From the IMG/VR virus record IMGVR_UViG_3300045995_000846, positions 1-42,579 of that record: DNA of 42,579 nucleotides; one strand, given 5' to 3'. Below the pieces are notes generated by a model. That model had not been told where the DNA came from and searched no databases. It worked only from the letters and a program-made list of their open reading frames with translations. Shown here piece by piece: positions 24,381-33,600 of this stretch (positions are counted from its first letter, which is position 1; each line of letters begins with the position of its first letter). Source of the stretch: a virus. The position numbers and the translations under genes were made by a program.

Positions 24381-26489
24381 TTAGTGTAATAAAATACTGT
24401 GGTTTGCGTTTACTGCATCACCTTGACGGTGGGTGACCATTATAACCTGTGACTGCAGACCTCTCAACATCCCGGCGATCCGGGCGGCATTGTTCTCCGA
24501 GCAGTCAGCGGTTACTTCGTCCAGGAGAACGAAGCCACCAGTGCCATAAAACAGATGCGCCAAGCTCAATCTCAAGCAAAGCCCTACGATAGACTTCCTT
24601 GCTCCTGAAAGCTCCTCCACCGGCACCTGCTGTCCATTTTCGATGACATAGAAGTCACCGGAATCCGACCGACTTAAGGTGTGCATCAGGCCTTCAGTTG
24701 TTGAATTGATCAAGTGGCCAGCATAGTTGGTCAGAGCCGCCCAGTAGTCTATCATTAACTTTGCCCGGTTAGTTCTAAGGTATTTGTGCAGCTCAGCTCT
24801 CAGAGCGGATTGATGCTTAATAACGTTGACTTTATCAGCCTTGGATTCCGCTGCGGTGACTTGAATCAGTAAGCGGGACTTTTCGTTTACACTGTCACGG
24901 TATGCTTGCTGAGCGTTGTTGAGAGCAATTCTCTTTGTCGTCGCATCGAGCCGGGTTGTTTCCTCCGCTTGAGACAACGCTTTAAGTTCAGCATCGGATG
25001 GTACATTCAAGTCTGATAAATTGGTTTGCGCTTTCACCACAGCGGTATCGACCTGGGCGACTTCAGCTCCCAGTTTATTATATTGAGCCAGCCAGAGGTT
25101 GTACTCTCGTTGAGCCAGTTGAAGTTCAGTCAGCCTTGCTTTATCAAGAGCTAGTTGGGTCTCACGTTCAGCGATGGAAGCCTCTGTTAAGGTTAATGGG
25201 GTAGGTTCCTCTATTTGTGCAAGCTCCCGTTCCACATGGCTCAATTCTTGTTCATACCCGAGTAACAATGGTAGTGTTGTTCCATTCGCTTTTAAATAAG
25301 CCACCAGTGATGAGAAACTTTTCTCGGCTTCCTGAGTCACGGTATCAAGTACTGCAAAAGCCTCCATAACTTCAGCCTTGATCCGAACAATATCTTTACC
25401 TTCAAGTGGACGTTTGCAAGATAAACAATTGATACTGTGTTCTGCTTGTTGTTTGTTCTTCAGGTCGGCTAAAGCATCTAGCTGAGCCTCGTAATCTCGC
25501 AGTCGTCTACTCTCCAAAATCTTGGCGCCATTCAAGGTAAACGTAGTTAAGGACAGGCGTTGATGTCTTTCAACTACCGACTCGTAATGAGCTAAATCGT
25601 TTATGTAATTTTGGATTGAGTAATGATCAGAACCGATTTCTTTTTGCAGCTTAGTCACCGCCGCAGATAAGTTATCAATATCGATATGGCTTACAGCAAC
25701 GGGTTTGTTGGTAGTCAACTGCTCCAGCTGCTGCACCAACAATGCTTGACGTGCAAGCTGATTGGTCAACTCGGTATTAGCTTTTCCGAACCGTGCCATG
25801 CTGACCACCGCTTGGTCGTAATCTTTACGAGCAAGGTCTGCATGCCCTGTACTAACTTGAGCTTTAATTTGCAAAGCTACCTGGGTCTTCTCATGGGTAT
25901 TCGCTTTTGCGGTGACTTCATCAAGCTGGTTTCTCAGCGCATTGATGTCGACAAGTTCACCGATACCGGCCAGTTCGCCTTCAGCCCGAGTATTGTCAAT
26001 CCCGATCTTGGTGATCACCTTGTCGATCACTTCGATGTTCGCTACGGTTTCTAACTGACGCTGCAGACCGGCTGCACCCATCTTTAATAGCAGTTGAGCG
26101 TCGCCTTGTTCCGCATAAAGCATACTTTTAAAAAGCTTAGCATTCATCCCTAGCTTATCTTCAATATATCCGGTAACTGCTGTTTGTCCAGACGCAACTA
26201 AACTTCCTTCCAAAAGTACCTCTGCTTTAGTTAAACTGCGAATTACAGTTACTCTGCCTACAGTAGGGAGAGTTATGTCTAGCTTTACAGACATACCTGT
26301 TAACCCCCATGTGGTTAAATGGTCTTTGCATCCTGCAGCTGTGGCTCCAAATAGAGCGAATAAGACAGCTTTTAGAACCGCTGTCTTGCCTACCCCATTT
26401 TCCCCTTGAACAGAATTTAAGCCTTCATTGAACACCACTACTTTATTCTGGTGTTGTTTAAATTTATTTAATGTGACTGAATGTATCAT
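24381..26489 (-). CDS. SbcC/Rad50-like recombination ATPase
   Basis: 702 residues. N-terminal Walker A GENGVGKT (about 30-37), a long coiled coil split by a zinc-hook CxxC in NCLSCKRPL (about 348-351), the ABC signature region SGARKSIVGLCLRL (about 632) and Walker B FVLLDEVTAD (about 655) followed by VTHRQ. This is the SMC-like subunit that, with the SbcD-like nuclease at 27273, forms a phage SbcCD/gp46-gp47-type exonuclease for DNA-end processing, recombination or host DNA degradation. Shorter than bacterial SbcC, as usual in phages. Start TAATG-overlaps the HNH gene upstream. Confidence 0.93.
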   Translation of the reverse strand: MIHSVTLNKFKQHQNKVVVFNEGLNSVQGENGVGKTAVLKAVLFALFGATAAGCKDHLTTWGLTGMSVKLDITLPTVGRVTVIRSLTKAEVLLEGSLVASGQTAVTGYIEDKLGMNAKLFKSMLYAEQGDAQLLLKMGAAGLQRQLETVANIEVIDKVITKIGIDNTRAEGELAGIGELVDINALRNQLDEVTAKANTHEKTQVALQIKAQVSTGHADLARKDYDQAVVSMARFGKANTELTNQLARQALLVQQLEQLTTNKPVAVSHIDIDNLSAAVTKLQKEIGSDHYSIQNYINDLAHYESVVERHQRLSLTTFTLNGAKILESRRLRDYEAQLDALADLKNKQQAEHSINCLSCKRPLEGKDIVRIKAEVMEAFAVLDTVTQEAEKSFSSLVAYLKANGTTLPLLLGYEQELSHVERELAQIEEPTPLTLTEASIAERETQLALDKARLTELQLAQREYNLWLAQYNKLGAEVAQVDTAVVKAQTNLSDLNVPSDAELKALSQAEETTRLDATTKRIALNNAQQAYRDSVNEKSRLLIQVTAAESKADKVNVIKHQSALRAELHKYLRTNRAKLMIDYWAALTNYAGHLINSTTEGLMHTLSRSDSGDFYVIENGQQVPVEELSGARKSIVGLCLRLSLAHLFYGTGGFVLLDEVTADCSENNAARIAGMLRGLQSQVIMVTHRQGDAVNANHSILLH

Positions 26490-27031
26490 TATAATTCTCC
26501 AAAAGGGTGTAGAGATCTCTTAGCTACTACATAGGCTTGATGAGCTTCGTCTGCATTAGTGAAACATCCAAGATGTTTATTCTTCGAGTTAAGCATTATT
26601 TGTGCAGTGTATTTTTGACTCTTTTTATTAAAGCTAACCCCTAACAACCCAGATGACTTATTGGTGGATCTACACACTTGTAGGTTCTGTTGATTTTCGG
26701 GGTGTGTAGCATCTCGTAAATTATCTATCCAGTTATGGCATTTAATTGTATCTTTATGGTCTATCTGTGCAGTTGGCCACACTTTATGTATATAAAACCA
26801 AGCTAAACGGTGAGCGGAGTAAAGGATACAATCTATGGTAATCAGCCGATATCCTTCATTAATATACCCCGCTGGTTTACCTGAGTACCTTGTGTTCCAA
26901 GCTTTACAAGCACCCATAGATTTAAAATGGCTGACTGGCCGAGTCTTCCAGATAAACTCTCCACTACTTTGGTTATAATTTAGCAGCTCCATCAAATAAC
27001 TATATGTCAATACATGTTTGTCTTGTCTCAT
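26489..27031 (-). CDS. HNH homing endonuclease with AP2-like C-terminus
   Basis: 180 residues. The HNH_3 block is YSAHRLAWFYIHKVWPT, IDHKDTIKCHNWIDNLRDAT. The C-terminal 50 residues (GLLGVSFNKKSQKYTAQIML ... HLGCFTNADEAHQAYVVAKR) form an AP2/ERF-like DNA-binding unit. Together this is the standard layout of free-standing phage homing endonucleases. It separates the sbcC-like gene from the sbcD side; its start overlaps the upstream stop as ATGA and its stop overlaps the sbcC start as TAATG. Confidence 0.9.
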   Translation of the reverse strand: MRQDKHVLTYSYLMELLNYNQSSGEFIWKTRPVSHFKSMGACKAWNTRYSGKPAGYINEGYRLITIDCILYSAHRLAWFYIHKVWPTAQIDHKDTIKCHNWIDNLRDATHPENQQNLQVCRSTNKSSGLLGVSFNKKSQKYTAQIMLNSKNKHLGCFTNADEAHQAYVVAKRSLHPFGEL

Positions 27032-27276
27032 AACGTCACCTTCACTATTGCATTAATCATAGGGTCGATCTTCGAGTTGTGGATCGTTGCCAACATGGAA
27101 TAAACCCGGTTGGCATAGCCTACTTTGTATTTATACGACTGCCGTTTGAATACACTTCTCCAATCGCCTTTCAGTTCGTAGGCAATCCCGGCAGTTACCA
27201 TCGCATCGCTCAGTTCGTTTACTTGGTCAGGTGACAGCAGCTTTATCTGTGCCATAAATCGTGTGTCCGATTTCAT
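27028..27276 (-). CDS. Small protein between sbcD and HNH genes, unknown
   Basis: 82 residues from the ATG at 27276, which overlaps the sbcD stop as ATGA; the frame continues to 27300 but that start would overlap more and lacks a site. Contains LLSPDQVNELSDAMVTAGIA and GDWRSVFKRQSYKYKVGYA. Basic, helix-rich. It lies inside the SbcCD gene pair, so a partner or regulator of that complex is possible, but no family is recognised. Confidence 0.65.
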   Translation of the reverse strand: MKSDTRFMAQIKLLSPDQVNELSDAMVTAGIAYELKGDWRSVFKRQSYKYKVGYANRVYSMLATIHNSKIDPMINAIVKVTL

Positions 27277-28313
27277 AAAGCCCCCAAGTAAGCATTCCAC
27301 AGAGGTTCAAGCTTAGTGCCGGCCAGTTCTGTTGAGATTCGCTCCGGTACACTTTGGCATCGAGTCGACTCGTTAACTACGATCTCACCTTCTTGCTTGG
27401 TTGAAGTCACCGCATTTCTCACCATCAATAAGTTATCGGACATCTGCCATAACTTAGATACCTGAGAAGCGATCAATGGCATGTGCTGTTGGTCAGCCAC
27501 ACCTTTGATTTCAACGAACTGAACCATCGGTCCGATGCTGTCCAGTTCAGTTAGCTCAGTCCAGTCCAGCGACAGGTATCCAAGGTTCTCATCCCAGATT
27601 TGCTCTTTAGTGATAGAGACAACCTTGCCGTTTTCGATATCAAAGTCATAAGCAAACTTATCAGAGATGTCGGAGAAGCCTGTTGGGTGAGTGTTGCCCA
27701 AGATAATTACTCGCTCATCGAAGTCTGTTCTTGGCATGTGCTCATGGCCAATCAAGATGTAAGCGAACTTGGTTAACAAGACGTCAACATCTTCACGGGT
27801 TAAATTAAGCGTCGACTCTTGAGTAGCGAATGGTGAATCATAATTACAATGTAACAGCAGGATAGACCCTTCGGTGGCTTGGTTATAAGCGTCTTGCAAG
27901 GCACCCTCAAAGATTTCCTGGTTGAGTTTGTGATCGATCCACCACATCTGGACGCCATTGGCCATGGTGCTGGCTTTAGGTGTAGTTATGCTGTGTCTAC
28001 CACCGATGTAGTTAGTGACATAGCTGGACAACTCCACAGAGGACAATTGATCTACCCGATTCGATAGGTCATGATTACCGTATAAAGTAAGAGTGCATGC
28101 TTTGAATATCTTCAAGCCAGCTAGTAATGATTTATTGTCTGTATCGAAGGAGTCAAATAAATCTCCTAAACAGATCGTAGTGATTGGGAAACTTCCCAGT
28201 AGAGCGTCTACATTGTTGGCCAATGCCTGCTTCAATTTCTCTCTCGACGCAGGGGTGGTATGCGATGTCCGGTTTAACCCAATATGTGGGTCAGTAAAAA
28301 ATCTGATTTTCAT
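27273..28313 (-). CDS. SbcD/Mre11-like nuclease
   Basis: 346 residues. Metallophosphoesterase motifs in order: DPH (8-10), GDLFD (50-54), GNHD (79-82), LLLHCNYD, and GHEHMP (about 189-193). These match the nuclease partner of SbcC/Rad50 and T4 gp47. The C-terminal 120 residues are the cap and ATPase-contact region. Its ribosome-binding site is AAAGAGGCA, the same extended form used by other leaders in this operon. Start TAATG-overlaps the Crp-like gene upstream. Confidence 0.92.
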   Translation of the reverse strand: MKIRFFTDPHIGLNRTSHTTPASREKLKQALANNVDALLGSFPITTICLGDLFDSFDTDNKSLLAGLKIFKACTLTLYGNHDLSNRVDQLSSVELSSYVTNYIGGRHSITTPKASTMANGVQMWWIDHKLNQEIFEGALQDAYNQATEGSILLLHCNYDSPFATQESTLNLTREDVDVLLTKFAYILIGHEHMPRTDFDERVIILGNTHPTGFSDISDKFAYDFDIENGKVVSITKEQIWDENLGYLSLDWTELTELDSIGPMVQFVEIKGVADQQHMPLIASQVSKLWQMSDNLLMVRNAVTSTKQEGEIVVNESTRCQSVPERISTELAGTKLEPLWNAYLGAL

Positions 28314-28921
28314 TATGATGCCTCTTTAAGTGTTACGCTGATGTTCGTCTTTGTGGTTATCTCCCCTTGGCATACCAACTGCTTTAATGCCCGACTAACT
28401 GATTCAGGAGCGATGCCGGTATGGGCAGCGATCCTGATTTTTAACATTGGTATAATGTCTGCACATTTGGTGATCTTCTTATACCGTTGAATCGCCCACA
28501 TCACCTTGTCACTTGCTGTTCCGTGACTAACTCCTAATGTTGTTTCTACTGCGGTAACTGAGTGATCATGTATCTCTGCAACAACGTTCGCAAGAAGATT
28601 GTCCTTCTTGACGATCGCTTTGAAGTCAGCAATACTCATCACTGCGATCACCGCGACTGGGGTTTCACATACATACTTTCGGGCTTCTCCACCCTTACTG
28701 AACACGTTTTCTAAATTGAGCATGGAGCCGTTAGCAGCCAAGCGAATAGTAACGAAAACGTCTTTGGCCGGGTGATACCCATCACAACCGACTACCCCAT
28801 CTATAACCCAGGCAACAGAGTCGATAAGTGGAATATTATCTCCCATTTTGTATTTCTTTAAACTGACGGCTGAAATATGTGCTGTGTAAAGAATTTCATG
28901 CAACCGGTTTGATGTCTCCAT
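28313..28921 (-). CDS. Crp/Fnr-like transcription regulator
   Basis: 202 residues from the ATG at 28921 (GAAGGA 9 nt upstream). A TTG at 28930 also opens the frame but would sit on that site. The N-terminal beta-rich region with VAVIAVMSIADFKAIVKKDN resembles the cyclic-nucleotide-binding fold followed by the dimer helix. The C-terminal RIAAHTGIAPESVSRALKQL is a winged helix-turn-helix of the Crp/Fnr type (about 165-200). Bound effector unknown; the phosphate-binding cassette is not obvious. It may sense a host signal and control the early operon; a 20-bp near-palindrome at 30614-30633 is a candidate site. Confidence 0.75.
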   Translation of the reverse strand: METSNRLHEILYTAHISAVSLKKYKMGDNIPLIDSVAWVIDGVVGCDGYHPAKDVFVTIRLAANGSMLNLENVFSKGGEARKYVCETPVAVIAVMSIADFKAIVKKDNLLANVVAEIHDHSVTAVETTLGVSHGTASDKVMWAIQRYKKITKCADIIPMLKIRIAAHTGIAPESVSRALKQLVCQGEITTKTNISVTLKEAS

Positions 28922-28923
28922 GT

Positions 28924-29382
28924 TTAACAATCCTTCAAATTATTTAATAGGTCAGGGATAGAACCACCTAATTCCGGGATCCGTCCGGACGATAAGGGGC
29001 TATATTTCTTATTAATCACATTAATACCATGGTGCCATTCGAAGGTAGCTTTCCTCTCCCCTTCAGTTAGGTTACCAAATAAATATAAAGAAGGATGACC
29101 GGATCGTTGCCATAGTCGGTGTTTTGCGATCTGGTTCTTACCTACCTTTCCATGCCAAGCTAAAGATAATAAGGTGGCGTTAGCCACCGTTGATTTACAT
29201 TCGATTAAGATGCTGCCCTGAGGAACCAGGAAGAAAAAGTCCCCAGGCTGAGCCTGGAGAAAGTTTCCACCTGCTGATTTGGTATCAGGAAACCGGTGCA
29301 TCAACCCCTTGTGGTTAGCGGAGTAGTCTTTCAACACCTTCGCTAACTTGTCTTGCAGGTACGATCCATCGTTGGTTTTCAT
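28924..29382 (-). CDS. Hjc/RecU-like PD-(D/E)XK nuclease
   Basis: 152 residues. The core is QPGDFFFLVPQGSILIECKS with the catalytic Asp of PGD (48) and the Glu and Lys of ECK (61-63); an upstream FPDTKSAG and a downstream Gln-containing helix (KNQIAKHRLW) complete the fold. These features fit Holliday-junction resolvases and VRR/RecU-like nucleases. The neighbouring exonuclease, SbcCD and polymerase support a recombination or replication role. Confidence 0.8.
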   Translation of the reverse strand: MKTNDGSYLQDKLAKVLKDYSANHKGLMHRFPDTKSAGGNFLQAQPGDFFFLVPQGSILIECKSTVANATLLSLAWHGKVGKNQIAKHRLWQRSGHPSLYLFGNLTEGERKATFEWHHGINVINKKYSPLSSGRIPELGGSIPDLLNNLKDC

Positions 29383-30080
29383 TAGATACCCCGTCTGGCG
29401 ATCTCCTGCCGGAAGTTGTAAGCTACATCAGCGTCCAGATCACTCATGCCGAGCATGTAATTCATATAAGAAGTCGGCACCGTAGTGAAGCTTTCCCCTT
29501 TATGTTTACCGAATGGCACAATTTTAAGTGTGACCGGCTTGGACTGCCCTCTGGCCAGATCAAGATAACCAAGTCCTAAAGTATCCATGTAGTGCTTCAA
29601 GATATCGAACGACATCCAACAATCGTCCAACGCAGCATGAGCTTGGTAATTACCGGTGCAGCCAAGATGGGCATGCAAGGTAGTCAGCTTATGGTTTTCA
29701 GCTTCCGGTGAATACAGACGACCCAGCTTCATGGTGCAAAGCACTGGCGTGTTCTCTGGAACAACTACATATTTTTTTAAAACTCGTAAGTCAAACCCGC
29801 TGTTATGACCGCCTAGAACCAGTGGCCCTTGTGCTGGATTATGTAGATCATTGATGTCCTTCCAAAATTCAGTAGTGACTTCGGTGTCGCTACGTTCATT
29901 TGCCACCATTTGATTACTGATACCGTGCACACCACAAGCCCCATCTTCAATAGGGGATGACGGTTTGCAACGGCTGTGGTAAGTAAAGGTTTCACCGTTC
30001 GGTGTGTAAATTACAGCAGCAAGCTCTACTGCGTGGTTGGACTTGAAGCCCGTCGTTTCGAAATCGTAGATAACAATCAT
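29382..30080 (-). CDS. DnaQ-like 3'-5' exonuclease fused to DUF3820-like domain
   Basis: 232 residues. DEDDh motifs: DFETTG (5-10), GHNSGFD (about 89-95), HAALDD (about 147-152). The C-terminal 50 residues, VPFGKHKGESFTTVPTSYMNY followed by a helix, match the DUF3820 pattern (PFGKHKG...P.SYL.W). The exonuclease may proofread or trim DNA or RNA; the role of the DUF3820 part is unknown, and such fusions occur in other phage and bacterial exonucleases. TAATG coupling to the dUTPase gene. Confidence 0.88.
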   Translation of the reverse strand: MIVIYDFETTGFKSNHAVELAAVIYTPNGETFTYHSRCKPSSPIEDGACGVHGISNQMVANERSDTEVTTEFWKDINDLHNPAQGPLVLGGHNSGFDLRVLKKYVVVPENTPVLCTMKLGRLYSPEAENHKLTTLHAHLGCTGNYQAHAALDDCWMSFDILKHYMDTLGLGYLDLARGQSKPVTLKIVPFGKHKGESFTTVPTSYMNYMLGMSDLDADVAYNFRQEIARRGI

Positions 30081-30511
30081 TACACTGTACCGGTCGAGCC
30101 GAAGCCGCCTGTACCACGCTCAGAGTCGTCCAAGCTTTCAACTACTTCGAACTCAGCCTTGACGTAAGGGATGAACATCAGTTGGGCAATACGTTCTCCT
30201 TTACTTATCCAGATCGGATGATCAGTCATATTGTGGGCAAGAATTTTTATCTCGCCTCTGAAGTCTTCGTCAATTAACCCAGGTGAGTTGCTAACCCCAA
30301 GTCCTCTTTTTGCCTGCCCTGATTTTGGTAGGACTAGGCCTGCAAATCCTGCTGGAATATGAAGCGACAAGCCTGTTGCTACTGCTTGTATCTCGCCGGG
30401 TTGCAGACAAACGTCTGATACACTTGCTCTCAGCTCAACGGCTGCTGATCCTTCAGTACTGTAGTCCAGTGATTGTATAGCGGCCGGTAATTGTTGTACT
30501 TTAATTTTCAT
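30080..30511 (-). CDS. dut: dUTPase
   Basis: 143 residues, the full trimeric dUTPase length. Motif II PKSGQAKRGLGVSNSPG, motif III GLIDEDFRGEI (catalytic Asp 81), motif IV KGERIAQLMF and motif V RGTGGFGSTG are clear. Motif I is ELRA rather than DLRA (E26), and the stacking Tyr of motif III is Phe (84). It converts dUTP to dUMP, feeding ThyX, and limits uracil in DNA. The ribosome-binding AGGA is in the 3' arm of a CAGCAA-loop hairpin. Confidence 0.92.
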   Translation of the reverse strand: MKIKVQQLPAAIQSLDYSTEGSAAVELRASVSDVCLQPGEIQAVATGLSLHIPAGFAGLVLPKSGQAKRGLGVSNSPGLIDEDFRGEIKILAHNMTDHPIWISKGERIAQLMFIPYVKAEFEVVESLDDSERGTGGFGSTGTV

Positions 30512-30516
30512 AATGA

Positions 30517-30536
30517 TTTCCTATTGCTGTAGAAAA
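30517..30536 (-). promoter_or_regulatory. CAGCAA-loop hairpin covering the dut ribosome-binding site
   Basis: The leftward RNA can form a 7-bp stem (UUUUCUA/UAGGAAA, one wobble) around loop CAGCAA. It is the weakest member of the family. The AGGA ribosome-binding site is inside the 3' arm, 5 nt before the ATG lies its end, so it could reduce dut translation. Confidence 0.55.
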
Positions 30537-30572
30537 GTTGGTTAAATTTTTTAAAGAATGAACTAAATTGTT

Positions 30573-30611
30573 AGCCCCTATAAGATAAGCATTTGCGCTA
30601 CTATAAGGGCT
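30573..30611 (-). promoter_or_regulatory. Compound hairpin in the polA-dut gap
   Basis: Ten-base arms AGCCCUUAUA/UAUAGGGGCU with one U-G pair; the 19-nt interior can form a smaller AGCG-CAAA-UGCU hairpin. No T-run follows on the leftward strand, so it is not a typical terminator. Together with the palindrome and the dut hairpin it fills the 156-nt gap 30512-30667. Confidence 0.6.
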
Positions 30612-30613
30612 GT

Positions 30614-30633
30614 TTGTGACAATTGTGTTACAA
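30614..30633. promoter_or_regulatory. 20-bp near-palindrome, candidate operator
   Basis: TTGTGAC-AATTGT-GTTACAA: 7-bp arms with one mismatch around a 6-bp centre. It resembles dyad sites of Crp/Fnr-type regulators in general form, though the spacing is wider than the Crp consensus. It lies in the longest gap of the early operon, and a Crp/Fnr-like protein is encoded 1.7 kb downstream. Confidence 0.4.
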
Positions 30634-30667
30634 AGTAAGAATATAATTACAGAATGTAGGCTAATCC

Positions 30668-33600
30668 CTATGCTGCCATTTGCTCCTCGATTCCAAAAGC
30701 CTTATTCATAGCCTTCATAATTTTGGCATCCGTTAGTGGATCATCAGCATCCTTCAAGATTTCGATTTGGTCAGCAAAGTTCAACCCGATGGAAGGGTTA
30801 GCCAGTGTTTCGATCGGCAGGCCAGGAATCCCTTGCACCATGAAGCTGTAAACTTCTTTGATAAAATCAACAGCTTGGCTGCTGTGGACGGAGAAGACCA
30901 TTTCGTCATAGATCGCTGCATACATCACGGCACCGTGACGTTTCAGAGTTCTAGCCTTGTACATATCAGTCAGAACTTTCTTCAAATAGTCAGCAGCAAC
31001 ACCCTGAATCTGGAAGTTAATAGAAGCTCTTTCATAATAAGAGTTCATCCCGTCATCACTGCTCAGCACCTTATTGAATACATGCTTTCTGGATCCGAAT
31101 AACGTTTTGAAAAACCCTTTATCGCGAAGGATTGCGATTTGTTGTGCTCTCCATTCCTCGATACCGAAGTAAACATTCTTCTTGGCAGTCAAGTATTCCT
31201 TAGCTATTTCCACAGAGCAGAGCAATTTTCTAGCAAGTTTTCCAGCACCACCACCGTAAGCCGACAAGAAGTTTACATTCTTGGAGTCTTTCCGGATGTC
31301 GCCGAACTTGCCGGACAACTGATGGTCTTCATCTTTCAGGATTGCAATGAACTCTTCATATGATGTTCCGGCAATGCCGGCACCGGTCAGCGAGTGAACA
31401 TTCTTCTTGTTGTCTCCAACGTAGCAAGAAGTCATCGCCTTATCGCCTGACAACCCTGCGATGATCCGCAGTTCCTGCCCATCAAAATCGATTGACACGA
31501 TGACGTCATGATCATACTTGGTGTTCGGGATGAAGCACTGCCGTACTTTCACACCCTCACCACGCTTGCTCAACTGCAGCATATTCGGCGAGCTGCCAGA
31601 GAATCGACGAGTCTCAGTGCCGCATGAGTTGAATTGCGGATGAATCAAGCCATCGATAGGGTGTTTCCACATCGGTAACTTGGAGTAGAACAAACCGATT
31701 CGAGTACTGGCACTCTTGGCTTCCGTCAGCAGTTCTAACACTTTCCGTTTCCAGCCTACCGCATCACCTGAGGCAATGGCCATAGCCAATGCATCTTTGT
31801 TGGTTTGCGGTGAGCCTTCCAAACCTTTCTCAACCCTACTATTAGATATCTCCATTGCCCTGGTACGGATCGGTAACCCAAGCATTGCATAAAGCAATTC
31901 GGCTGCTTGCTTTGGGCTGTTCAGATTTAACTCAGACCCTGACTTCTCAATACCACCTTCAAAGCGGCTGACGTATTGCTCTTTCAGCCATTTATAGGAC
32001 TCGGTCTTGGTGTGTTTCTTCTTGACAGCCGCCTCAGCAGCAAAGAATACTGCCTCAACAAAATTTTCTTTATCACCTCGATCTTCCCACATGAGAATGT
32101 GTTCAATGGATTTCTGATAGGCGTTCATCGCATCAAGGTCGGAGATGCTTGGCCAGACCGGCAATCCAAAAATCTCGGATAACTGATTAACTTTGCCAAG
32201 GCTCCAAGAAAATGAAGCGGGTTTTGGTTCTTCTTTATAGTCAGCGTAAGTCGCCGCTTCAACAGCCTGCTTCCAGAGTGGAGCCCTTGTACCGGACTTC
32301 GCCTCACCTTCAATACTGTCCCTGAACAATTTTTCATTCAGCTTATCCAGGATCTGTTCCAGCGTAGCTTCATCAGTAACTGAATCTCCGACCCACTTCA
32401 TCACTATCTTATTGGCTCTCAACACGGCAATAAAGTTTTCACTCTTGCTTGCTTTAGCGATTAAGCCAGAGAGATACTTCGCTTCAGCTCGGTGGTTAAC
32501 CAGTAACTCTTCCATCCAGTTTTTAGCACCGGCGTAGATCGTATCTTTATCCAGGTTTGCTTTTAACAGACCACGTATCGTAAGCAGGTTGGTGTCATAA
32601 GTGAGTTGGTCTTCCTCACGTTGACGTTCAACTTCATCGAAGTCGATTGCAACACCGTCCAGATAGCCATCCGATAAAACGTAGTTCATGGTGAACTCGT
32701 TGTCCCGGACAAACTCCCAAGTGCCTTCCAGGTTCAAGATGATATAGAACAGATCGTACAAGTGAGCTGTGACGAGAGGATCATCGGCACCGTATTTGAA
32801 CACGTGTTCACCGGTGTAGTCCTTCATGGTCTTGCCTTTCGCAATGACATCGTCGTAACGCAACTGGCTATAATTCATCCAGTGCTTGGTCATATCTTTC
32901 AGACCGGAAGGGAGTGACTCATCAACGTGAGACGCCATTATTTTAGTGTCGTGTAACCCCGGTATGTCGAAGCCAAACTCGTTGAGAAAGACTGTTCTCT
33001 CAAAAAGTGCGTTTTGAGCGATAATAGGCATGCCCTCTGGGATGCAGTCAAGCAGTTCGACGAGGTGGGACTTGTCGATGTTGTTGTCTTCATCAGCATG
33101 ATCGAACTGGAAGTAGAATGTGTGTTCAAGGTTTTCTCCGCAAGTGAAGCCCGTCCCGGTGATCTTGGAGCTGAGCATGTCAACGTAAGTACCTTTGCTG
33201 GCCTTTGTGAAAGGGGCATGTTCAGGCGCCCAGGTTTCCCAATCGATTGAGATGTAACGGGATCCCTTGAATAGCTGAGTAGCTTCTTTAAGGACATCGT
33301 CGTCCCAATCTTTCGCGGTGATCAGCGTCTGGGTGGGCATCAAATGTTTAAGGTCTTGTGCCAGCCAGTAAGCACTGGTCGATTTCATTAATCGGTCAAG
33401 CCTTGATTGCTCAGGGAGACGCTTGTTCCATTTAATTCTGGTGAACTTTCCACCTTGTTTTCCGTCTACCAGCTCAGGGCGAAGTTTGGCTAAAAGGTAT
33501 GACTTGCGCCATTCATTAATATTAAGAACTATCTTATTAAGCAAGGGATGTTTAGCTTGCTCAGCAATCGTTTTCAGTTGTCCAAGATCGTCTGAATCCA

